Assembly (NCBI GenBank): GCA_903813345.2
Contig: CAIIXF020000001.1
Span: 44,533,885-44,597,884 of the forward strand
Origin: Owenia fusiformis
Taxonomy: Eukaryota > Annelida > Polychaeta > Sabellida > Oweniidae
DNA length: 64,000 nt
Direction of reading: 5' to 3'
The first letter of the stretch is position 1. Each line of letters starts with the position of its first letter. The notes beneath the pieces were generated by a model. That model had not been told where the DNA came from. It did no database searches and was given only the letters and a program-made list of their open reading frames with translations. Below, piece by piece: positions 27,421 through 37,546 of this stretch. A program made the position numbers and the translations under genes.

Positions 27421-27870
27421 AATCTACGGCCCCCGGGCAGATATATTATATTTGCCTCGGGATAATCCAAATATCCTGAACCGACTATGGGATAATCTGT
27501 TTATCCCATACCAATCTTGGTCATCTCAAAGTTCAGGAAGTTCAACCAACCGTGGAAATATTTTAGAATATTCATGTTCAGTTCATGGCCGGGTTTTCCT
27601 GTTCTTTCAGATATTCATCAATATTTATTTTCTCGAAATTTTGATTATTAACAGGATGCTCCATCAAACACATCGAGATTGTCTGCGTTTTTCTCCATTG
27701 TCGTTTACAGTTATTATGTGAACGTTACAAAAAAAGAACCAATATGCGAACGGCGATTATGACGTAAGGCTATATCTACCCACTGATGAAAATATAAGTT
27801 TTTACAAACCTACTTTATGTACCTGTAACACGTCCAAGTATGGGATAAAGATATTTATGCATTCATGATT
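27421..27870 (+). repeat. Dispersed element with GGGATAAT/ATTATCCC motifs, copy 1
   Basis: It starts near GGCCCCCGGGCAGATATATT and contains GGGATAATCTGTTTATCCC. It ends near TGTAACACGTCCAAGTATGG. A second copy in opposite orientation is at 50915-51480 and a partial relative at 28850-29120. An internal open frame (27452-27721) overlaps a similar frame in the other copy but shows no recognisable domain. The element type is unknown. Confidence 0.65.
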
Positions 27871-28371
27871 TATGACAGTGAAAAGGAGGATTACAGTTGC
27901 ACCCGGGTGCATTTATTCCTTTTTAAATAGTTTTTTTCACGGACCAGGGTTCACCAGTGTTTAAAGTCTCCGATAAATCGGGCTACGTATACCGCCGTGT
28001 TTACATTAGGGGATTAGAAGAGTTTATTTTTTATTTAGGTATGCAAGCTACGTATATCAATATTAGGCCTTCATTCATGTACTCGTGTGCATGTAATCAG
28101 CATGCCCTTCAATATTATGTAAACCAGGCTATTCAAGTACTGTATAATGTACACTATTTATGTGTGTACACAATACAATTCCCTGGGAAACAAAACACAA
28201 ATACTTTTTATATGTTCAAAATGAGCCATTTGATTGATGCAAACACTAAATAGCTTCATAAATAACATCTACAAAGTATATCTAATAGTAATTTTCAATT
28301 TCAATGGTGAAACTTCCCTGGTTACGATTATATGGGAAATCATCATGAGACGAAGATCGTTCGCCTTCCTG

Positions 28372-28455
28372 GCTTACCTCTGAATCGTGTACCCGGTAAT
28401 CTCTTTATATAGTTTAGCGAGAGCGGTGCGCCTGCGCAGTTTTAAACTTTGGCGC
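28372..28455 (-). promoter_or_regulatory. Promoter-like patch on the minus strand
   Basis: In AT-rich surroundings this short stretch has several CpGs, an NRF1-like CTGCGCAGGCGCAC, a TATATAAAG (minus strand, 28411-28403) and a clean splice donor ATTCAGAG/GTAAGCC with its GT at 28378-28377. It could be the first, non-coding exon of a minus-strand transcript, possibly SNX4. However, the coding exons that should follow were not found, and the donor lies too close to the TATA box for a standard start site. Tentative. Confidence 0.3.
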
Positions 28456-28849
28456 ACACTTTAAGGCCATTGCAAATTAAATAAGTAGGAAAAATAAAAA
28501 CTCGTTTAATTACAATTTTATATCTGTTATTTTGTATCTACCAAGACGTTAAACATATTAAAAATAGTTATGACCAGTTGACATTAGGAACATGAAACAT
28601 ATTTATTTCTATTCATAAATATGGATAATATTTGAATAAAATACACGCTATTACCACCCTCCAGTGTCGACAATTTCTGTTGTGTCAGTCAGGAATTTTT
28701 TTTATAATATAGTGTTAATAACGAAGAACCCTTCTAATAAAGGCGATTAAATCCAGGTTTGAAAACTTGAAAATAACACGAAAAACACCAATTTTATGAA
28801 TCGTTCACATTTTTTGCAAAGGCGGATTTGGATAACAGCAAACCCGGGT

Positions 28850-29120
28850 TTTGAGGGCGCAGCTTATGCCAACAAGTGCTTCTGCACCTGAGGGATGTAT
28901 GTCCCAAGGGCAGATAATAATATTGGCCATGGGCCAATCGCAAAATCTTATATAACCTAATATGAACCTAATATAGGATAATCTGCTTATCCCATACCCT
29001 TGTATATTCTTCAGATACACTATAATTTCTCAAGCACATAATTATTTTCGTGAAAATACAACTCTTTACAACCCTGTTTTATGTATGTCAAACACGTCAA
29101 AGTAAGGGATAAATATGTTT
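28850..29120 (+). repeat. Partial copy of the GGGATAAT element
   Basis: It shares AGGATAATCTGCTTATCCCATACC and AAACACGTCAAAGTAAGGGATAA-like ends with 27421-27870, but the middle differs. Confidence 0.5.
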
Positions 29121-29875
29121 ATTCTACCCTACATAATTTCATCTTGTTCTATAAAATAGTATGACATCATCTGTCTATTTGTTTTCATAATGTACAAAAC
29201 AATGACATAGATCTTTTTGTAATTTAAGATGAATAACTTTGAATATATCGACATTAAGTCAATAAAAGTGTTATTTTGACATTTATGCCATCATTTAAGA
29301 CAACACCATGCTGTTTTTAGAAGGAAAGATAGTGATATAACTATACAGATGAATAAATGATGATATTATTTTTCTTGTCAATTTACAAAAATAAGAAATA
29401 ACATTCCATGAATCAATTTCATAATTACTGCAATCTTAAATAATATCTTAAATAATATCCCAAAGGAAAAATAATGTAAATGTTGAAATTGTTTCATATA
29501 AAACATAACAAAAGTCATAATGATAAAATGATCAATGTGACCACATCTAAGGTTGACACAGTAGGTTGCAGGTAAGTGCACATTAAAAAATTATTTATTA
29601 GTGGAATATTTAGACGATATGTCATACATATTCATATACGTATGTGATACTTTAAGTACATGAACGACCATCAAGAGACAAATTTTCTATTGACGAGTGA
29701 GGGGAACATATTAAAAGAATCTGCTGACATGATAAATTATCTAAAGATTGGTAGAGACAGGATTCTTATATCAAAGTAACATTTCATATGTCATTTGAAG
29801 AATGTAATCCTATTTTCTTTACTTCATTGCTATTTTTACTGCTAATAAAAGTTGTATGTTGGAATGTATGTTTGC

Positions 29876-30698
29876 CCCTTACCCCCCTATCACACCAAAC
29901 TAGTTCTTACCCGTTCTTGCCAGTCCTACGAAAAAGTCGTAAAACGGGCTCAATCTGGCTGTGGTCGGGAAATATGTATAAAATAATTAGCTAATTCGTT
30001 CATAAACAGTCTTCAGTACGTCCATCTCATTCTCAGTTCGTTCAGGTCGCACCAGGTCGGTGTGCAACGTCGTATAACGCGTCCCTAAGTCTAGAAGGTC
30101 ATCATGACCTGATTACAGAACGGTATGGTCGTCATCGAATTTTGAATCGATTCAAAATTCTAAAATCACCTTCCAGTCTGAGAACATTCATGAAGTTCGT
30201 AAATAGACCTTAGAAAGTTGCTGCTACGTTCATTCCGTTCGCACACAGTTTAAAACCAGTTTTGAAGAACGCAGTGGCAACCTTTTTGGTGTGATAGCTA
30301 TATTTTTGCTAACTCGTTCATAAGCAGTCTTAAATATGTTCTTAAACAGTTTAAACCCGTTTGCAATTAGTTCTACCTCGTTCTCAATATGTCCTCAAAC
30401 AGTCCAACTCTTTGTTAAAACGTCCCTAGTAGGAATGAAGTACGACGGTTCCGTTCGTAGTACGTCCAGCTCGTCGTTAGTACGTTGTCACTCGTTCTAA
30501 TTCTAGAACGTATCGACCGCTAGAACATTTTGAGCATGTTCTAAGTTCTAAGGGACCTACCCATTCGAGTACGTTCGATGAAGTTTGTAAATAGACCTCA
30601 AACGGTTCTAAATACGTCCAGTCCGTTCGTACACAGTTGAAGCCCGTTTTCGAGAACGTAGTGAAAACTAGTTTGGTGTGATAGTAGGGTTAAAGGGA
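29876..30698. mobile_element. TIR element with internally duplicated core, no transposase
   Basis: The left end CTATCACACCAAACTAGTT is matched by the inverse AACTAGTTTGGTGTGATAG at the right, and CCCTTACCCC corresponds to GGGTTAAAGGG just outside. The interior is two related blocks (about 29985-30298 and 30302-30690). Each starts GCTAA(T/C)TCGTTCATAA and ends GGTGTGATAG, and both are rich in CGTTC/GAACG motifs. There is no open frame of note. It is best described as a non-autonomous DNA element or dimer; the family is not assigned. Confidence 0.65.
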
Positions 30699-31232
30699 AT
30701 CAGTACAAATAAATCCTATTGTATTATTCAGAGGATATCCTAGGATTTTTAAAAGACACATTCTATGATTTTCGATAGACATACTCAAGGAATAAAGACC
30801 GAGATTTTATAATTTATTTTATGAAAAACATGTAGAATCTCTTAAGATTTTTGAAAGCCATATTTAGAGCAAGATAAAAAAAGATGAAAGATGAGCTGAA
30901 AGTTGTCGTAAAGTTACGTGAACACCTTTCAATCCTCAGTCTAAATATGGCTTTTCAAGGTTCAACAGACGAATGGACCTGCATGCATAGTTCGAAAATT
31001 GAATCATCAGAGAAGGTATTTTAAACCACAAAGTCAACTCTAAAGCCTGAAAAAAAAATTTTGAACAATTTTGTCGGCTGCATGTTACAATGTGCCTTTA
31101 ACTTTAAAAAGAATTGTTCAGCTTGCTCACGATTGCAAGATTTGATTTTCTCTTAAAAGGACAGTCTCTCAGATTCTTTATTTTTTTAAACTGTTTTTTT
31201 TTCTAAATTGATACCAAACATTGGTCTAGGAT

Positions 31233-31425
31233 CTATAGTTTAGGATATCTACATAAATTATTAGCTACAGAATAACATAGATTTGTAACTTTGTTCCAGA
31301 AATAAATAGAACCCACAAAACTACAGCACAAAGCACCAAAAAGTGTAACAATGCAAATAACACCAAAGATAATACAAGCTATGCTCCTTTTCCCAATTAT
31401 AAGTGGAAGTCTTCTCAACAATGAC
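31233..31425 (-). CDS. Possible terminal exon encoding a transmembrane segment
   Basis: On the minus strand an acceptor (CTTACACAG) at 31427-31426 opens a 63-residue frame ending in TAG. It has a basic start (LLRRLPLIIGKRS) and then a hydrophobic stretch (ACIIFGVICIVTLFGALCC) that looks membrane-spanning. No homologue is recognised and no partner exon was identified. AT-rich DNA can yield such frames by chance. Confidence 0.22.
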
Positions 31426-32049
31426 CTGTGTAAGCGTCTTTATGTTTATTGTATTCATTATTAACATAAGTTGTTCAATTTTACAAATAAAGTTTTCAAA
31501 CAATTTGTTATACCCTAACACATTGGGCTATAAATCAGTTCTTAATAAATCTAACTATGTTTCAAAATAGTATACATGTCATGATAAAATAGATATGGAT
31601 GATATTAATTATTTCCTTTCTGTAAAAAGTGTTTCTATAGTTATTTATAAGAAGGCATATAACAGAAATGTAAAATCCATCTATGAATGGCAATCTTGTT
31701 CAAAATATCTTACTTTTAATTTGACTATTAACTTTTCTTTTTTACAGTGCCAAAATGGATTAAAAAGGGTAAATACTCCTTTTAGAAAATAATACTTATA
31801 AAAAGTGTACTGTTTAAGTATTTGAAATATAAATTGGTCAAGCAGTAATCTATATATATTACATACTAATCATACAGATATCTTATAATGCATCAGCCTG
31901 TAGAGTTTCAGCCAAATCTGACTGAACAAATAGAGAGATTATAATATTCTCTACATCCCTATGCAAACTTCATTTAGCTAAATTATTAACTGTATGTAAG
32001 ATAAAGTGACCAATGTTTATTGTAATCAACTGATGCATTGCTATTTTAG

Positions 32050-35000
32050 AGGTGAAGAAAGCAAAAACAAGAGATATACCAATGATAGATCAGGGTAGGT
32101 ATTTGCATAACAATATGCACGCATTTTCTATTGAAGATTATTAATTCAGATACACAACAAAACCCGTGTAACGTGGCACAATCACAATGCTGACCAAAAC
32201 TGTTTGTTGTAGATAGGCGTTAGAATGTGGGAATTCATTATTTTGTGAATCTGACAACTGGTATTTGAGTTATTTAAGATTATTTTCTTATAATATGGTG
32301 GCCATTTTGAATTTAGTGGTCATATTTTTTCTTGAGCAGATAGTCTAAGAGGTCCTATGCCCACAAGGTATCATCCCATGAAATTTGACTGAGTCTGCCT
32401 ACGGGTAATAATATATACATGTTTATCTAGATTGTAAGACAATGGGCAGGCCATATGCTGCATATCAAGTTAATAAAACGCTTATACACAGATGCATGTA
32501 CTTTGAATGCTACAATCGAGAGTACACTCTGAAGTCCTGTCCTGACGGGCTAGGTGTATCGAGAAGGATCGTTAAGAAAGGCTACTCCAACTCATATCCA
32601 TGCACAAGAACTGTGAGAAAATGTCGGCATACCTTGTTAGAGAAAGGAGTAGGTGAGCTGTGACAGTATTATCATTTCTTGTTCTAAAAAACTCCAGGAT
32701 TTATCAAAAATGTTAACCAGAGGAAGTTGAAAGATCTAGGGTTGAATAAAGTCAGAATTGAATGGTGAGTTTCCCTTTTGTTTCCTCACATAGACATGGA
32801 CACATACCAGCAAGCATCCCAAAGATTCCCTAAAAAGGGTTAAGTTTTAAGGACAGAAAGTTTGAAATGGCCAAATAAAATTTACCCAGAACACCCAACT
32901 CTAATCAGTTGTCAATCTATATATCAAGAAACATTTCTAAAAATTTCAGATTGATCCATGAGACGGTTGGCTGAAGACATGTAGATATTAAGACTTTATA
33001 GACAAAACGGACGGACAATCCTGAATTGCCCCTTAACATTTTCCAAGAATGACCAAAAACCAATCAGTTGTAGAGTTTCATCACAAGAAGCCCTACTGAA
33101 ATTGCAGATCAATTCATCAAACTGTTGGCTTGAAACATGTAATTGTTCATGTACACTGATCTTTATTTTTATTTATTCTAGAGAATATAAGAGTGAGTGG
33201 GTGTGGTCCTGATATAATTTGGGTGATTGATGTTTCTTGTTCTATAACGGAAGTAAATAAGATGAAAGTAAAGAACTTTGTGTCAGCAGTTACCAGACGG
33301 ATACCAGCATTTCCACCTTTTGCACAGTTTGGTGCCTTGACATTTGCAAGTTCGGTGTATGACACTTTGTTCATGAACACTTACAATAACCAAAAAAATG
33401 TAAGTACAAAGGACAAGTCTCGGTTTGGAGAACAGTCTCCTGGGCTAATAATTTTTTATGAAAAATATAGAAATATCACCTAAATTAAATTATGGATATT
33501 CAAAAGAGGACATTTAAATCAACAATATGTAAAACTATCAAAACTGTCCAAAACAGGCGTAACGTGCAGTAGAGTGATGAACTTCATTCTCCAAACCGAG
33601 ACTAGTATTTTGCATTATTTTATGCAAAAGCTATTTATAGTCGGTAGGATTGCAAAATTTGATACTCATCACATCTTATTGTTTTTCAACTCGACTAATA
33701 ACAAATGAGATGACATCATCAACATGGTTTGTCATAATGAGGTTTTCAAAACTAAGGAACTCATCACATTAGTGATCACATATGCTTCTATGCATGCAAC
33801 ATCATTTTAAAATGCTATTAACAATTGCACCTTTGTTTTAATATCACAAAAATAAAATGTCATTTTTCTCAAGGTCATGAATGCACTGAGACATATGAAG
33901 ACAAAGATACCAAAGAAAGAATGTGGCACAGCAACATGGCTGGCTCTACAGAGTGCTAGAGAATCACAGCTCTCAGAGAAAAATGGAAATCGACCAGATC
34001 GAGCAGTAAGTACATAGATTTTCAAATCTATTGATATTCCCCAAAAAATATCAACTATATCTAGTTACAATTAGCTTCAACAAACTTAAAAGGACATTCC
34101 TTGCCAGACCATTTCTCTCCTAATATGGTAGCTATAACCATATTAGTATGCGCCAAATGCTTTCTACGTAGCTTTGTTAGGCTAAATAAACCATAGGTGG
34201 GGTAGCTTACTATGAAGTGACCCATAGACTATTCATCTTTACTTATCTGCAGTCAAAAAGGTGACACTAAAAGGCGAAATACATGAGTTTGAAAAAAATT
34301 CAAATAAAATAGCAGTAAGTATGCGGAATAGGTGGTAGCTTTGATATTGGTATGTAATGCTAGTTCATTTCACGCAAATGGGACAAACACACATGATAAA
34401 ACTTGCTCAACTCAAAGAACACTGAACCAACTCTACTTATGCAACCAAGGTCTATTAGTAAAAAAGATATGCATTGGATGTTTTCTGAAACACCCTGTAC
34501 TATCACAAATACAAAGAAAAAAATATTTTCAACAAGCTATGTACAAAGCATCAGCAAAATATAAAGTAGAGCACCAGAAACAATAAAAACATATTTGACC
34601 ACGATTATCAACACTTTCTCTGGACTCCCTGTCTTCATTTTTTGAAGGAGGAGAGGCACTGTAGGACATTTGGTGTCACAGCAACTGAAAGCAAGATTAT
34701 TTCAAAATTCTCCAGTATATCTTTAGAGGTTCGTTTTAACTGGTTTTTATTTCCTTCTCAATTCAGGATATTGTTGTTGTGATGACAGATGGGAGGACAA
34801 ATCCACCAGAGGAATGGATGAAGACAGTTGAACAAGCTAGATTGCTTCATAAGGTCACAGATAAAGTGATCCTTATAGAACTTCCCAATGCTTCTCTTCA
34901 TCAAGGATCACTGAAACAGCAACAGGAGAGAAAACGACTGGCAGAACGTGAATTTTCTGAAATACCAACCGATAAGACAAAAGATAGATATTCTTTGAGC

Positions 35001-35063
35001 ACATTTGATGATCTTGAAACGCTGATAGAAGACTTGGTCAACCTTTCATGTTTCCAGCTTTGA
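32050..35063 (+). CDS. Secreted Cys-module + vWA protein, copy 1 (signal exon not found)
   Basis: First paralogue of a four-gene array. Exons: 32050-32094, 32431-32652, 33182-33399, 33874-34005, 34767-35063 (stop TGA), with the same phases as the other copies. The second listed exon encodes a six-cysteine module (CMYFECYNREYTLKSCPDG, then SYPC and RKC). The vWA domain follows: IIWVIDVSCSI supplies MIDAS Asp-x-Ser-x-Ser, ECGTATWLAL the MIDAS Thr, and VVVMTDG the MIDAS Asp. A charged insertion (QQQERKRLAEREFSEI) separates IELPN from the last helix, which ends NLSCFQL. About 304 residues are visible. The exon supplying the signal peptide was not found upstream, so this copy may use a distant first exon or be broken. 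The function is unknown; extracellular adhesion or matrix binding is inferred from the vWA domain. Confidence 0.82.
33416..33603. mobile_element. 188-bp MITE with AGTCTCGGTTTGGAGAA termini
   Basis: The left end AGTCTCGGTTTGGAGAAC and right end ATTCTCCAAACCGAGACT are inverse repeats. The interior contains AAATATAGAAATATCACCTAA and GACATTTAAATC. It is inserted in intron DNA only 16 bases beyond the donor of the vWA copy 1 exon ending at 33399. Related copies lie at 38041-38428, 39592-40646 and a partial one at 40700-40830. Confidence 0.75.
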
Positions 35064-37026
35064 AGATTTTAATTGTAAAAATACATAAAAAATATATCAG
35101 ATTAATAAATAAAATCTTTTTAATCACTATAAATTATATAGATAAGATAAAGAATGCCATAAAGAACTTTTTACACTGATTAAGAAAAGCAAATGAGTAT
35201 GAATGACATGCAGATTGACTTAAAGGCTTATGTGTTGTGAATGTAGCCTTCAATAGTTACAAACTAATTGTCGGCACACAAGAATTTTTTATTGAAAAGT
35301 TCAATAGCGCAGTTACATGCTTTTTCCAATCCAATGAAAACCTTCCTAAATATCTCACATAAAAAAATTTAAAAAATTGTTCAATCTATACATGTCAATA
35401 CAATGTTAAGAAAGTTAAAACATTCATCATCAGAATATATGTTTCCTTTCTAGCATGGGCTTTCAATATAGTTTTTAAATGATTTGTAATAACCTACCCA
35501 GTTCCTCTGTTTTTCCTCCCATATTTTCTTTAAATGATCAAACTTTTTTTTAAAAGATACATATTTCTCTCGATCTTTATTTGTTCCTACAATAAATTCT
35601 ATGAATTTTTTACCAAGACACAGGGTTAATTAACAATGCCCTAACTTTGAATGTATTTTTATTGAGTCTTATTTATATATTTGGGACTGGGTCAATATTT
35701 CAATGTCCATTAAAAAAAGAAATTATATGGGCAACAAGGCCTGTAGAGAGAAAATAGGAAAATTTTAACTTTTACTAAGCTATCAAGGCAACATTTGGCT
35801 TAACATCTTCTTTGACATACCTATTTTCTTAAAATGTATGGATAAACTATCAATTCCAGCATTAAGAAGTGTAAATTCAGTTCAAAGCTTCAAAAAGGGG
35901 AAATCTACTTTTTATATTTTTAAGATCCACCATGTTTCAAGAGGAATATCAGCTGAAATAATGTTTATCTAGGGGGTTTCTTTGTAGATAATAAAAATAG
36001 ATGTTAGTCTTGATGAAATATCCAAACTTAAATATATTTTGACACTGGTCCATGATTGTTGAATGGCCCCTCTGCAATAATTGTTGCATCTTTAAGACCT
36101 AACGAAATTAATTACATTTTGCAACGGACATTGAAATATTGAAGAATTAGATTGCTTCAACCTTAACATGTCAGGAAGATTTCAACTTGATAACAAAAAA
36201 GGCAATTTCAACAGGCAACAGGATAATGATGACAGATGTTAGTAAATAATATAACATATTCATAAAAAGATGTGGTTATCAATGTCATGGTTGATTGAAA
36301 ATATGTAGTACAATAGATAACAAACAAAAATGTCCAAAAAAATCTTCCAACAGGTTGCATCTATTAAAACATAAATGCAAGCTAAAATATTATGACCAAA
36401 TTGAGCAGGTCCAAATACTAGCTAATGTAATGTGTAATAATTAATAATAATAGTGCAATAATTTTTTTCTGATGTAGATTTTAGGTATCTCATACTTACA
36501 ATGATCAAATAGAAAATGTCACATTGACCTAATTTTGAATCAAAATGGCTGCTCAAACAGCACATTTTAGCCCCATACAGGAGAAAATATAAGATATCAT
36601 CCTTAAGAGAGCATATGAATTTAGAGATAGAGTACAGATGGAGGTTAATGTTGTGTTATAATTTTTTAGTGAATTTAGGATTGAATCAATTATACAGATT
36701 GTTTTGGTGAATTTTGTCCTGTTGTAGTATACAGGTTTCCTAAGTTTTCTTTATATCACTTTAAAAATTATTTTAAAATCCACAAAAAGTGACAATGACT
36801 ATTGAGTAATGTATAGACTGTTTAAAGATTGCAAAAAATAGAAAAAATTGAACATACTACTCCTTTAAGAGGACCCCCAGTCCTATCTCACATATCTATT
36901 GAAGCATGGTACTCTGACACAATCTTTATTTAAGATAAATGTGAGCATACAGTACATGTTAATTATTAATTACTATATTATCTCTCTGTAAGCACAGTAT
37001 TATAATCAACAAGAAAGAAAAATTCC
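35064..37026. other. Intergenic between vWA copies 1 and 2
   Basis: AATAAA signals at about 35105-35115 probably end the copy 1 transcript. The rest is AT-rich without exons. From about 36190 the sequence (AAAAAAGGCAATTTCAACAG, then TATCAATGTCATGGTTGA) is similar to 45270 onward upstream of copy 3, marking the start of a shared duplicated promoter-containing block. Confidence 0.55.
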
Positions 37027-37091
37027 TATAAATAGATATATTGGGTACAATAATTCCACACAGTAACCAGAAGTTGTAAAGATTATACAAG
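37027..37091 (+). promoter_or_regulatory. TATA box and non-coding first exon of vWA copy 2
   Basis: TATAAATA at 37027-37034 is followed by a short leader ending AGATTATACAAG at 37091 and the donor GTAAGG. The same arrangement (CATAAAAAG, leader ending ATGAACAAG, donor GTAAGG) is conserved upstream of copy 3 at 45855-45919. This supports a real promoter and a 5' UTR exon of about 30-35 bases. The start site, near 37057-37060, is inferred from TATA spacing. Confidence 0.6.
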
Positions 37092-37546
37092 GTAAGGAAA
37101 CAATAGTATTTGTATAATTTTAATTTTACTTGGATAAGAAAACATAGTTTTTGTTGGAAGAATAAAAAGTATCAGTTTAGATTATATATTTCAGAGTTGA
37201 CCTATTATTCGGTTTTGCCTCTAAACTTATGATTTGGTTACTAAACTCGACTTAAATTAATTATCGAAAAAATTAAAAGAAGTATCTAAAAATAAATAAA
37301 CAAATATCTCCTAAAATAGTTTTTTTCTTTTCAATCAACCCAACTTTCCTTGTATAACTACGATATTGAGATGACATTATATATATACATGTATGTATTT
37401 TGTTCTAATGAGGATCAAAAGTTAGTGTCAGATGAGTTTTCTAAAAAATCATATAAGAAAATATAGACATTTTCTATATCTTGGTAATCTAGTGACCATG
37501 CAAAGAATTTAGTTGATATATTCCATTTATGTTCTTCCAGAATTTA

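Noticed and set aside
27957-28253. 98-codon plus-strand open frame
   Set aside because: No recognisable domain, no splice support, and next to repeat DNA; probably chance.
29788-29880. Possible signal-peptide exon MSFEECNPIFFTSLLFLLL for vWA copy 1
   Set aside because: Hydrophobic, but no phase-1 splice donor follows and the frame runs into a TIR element.
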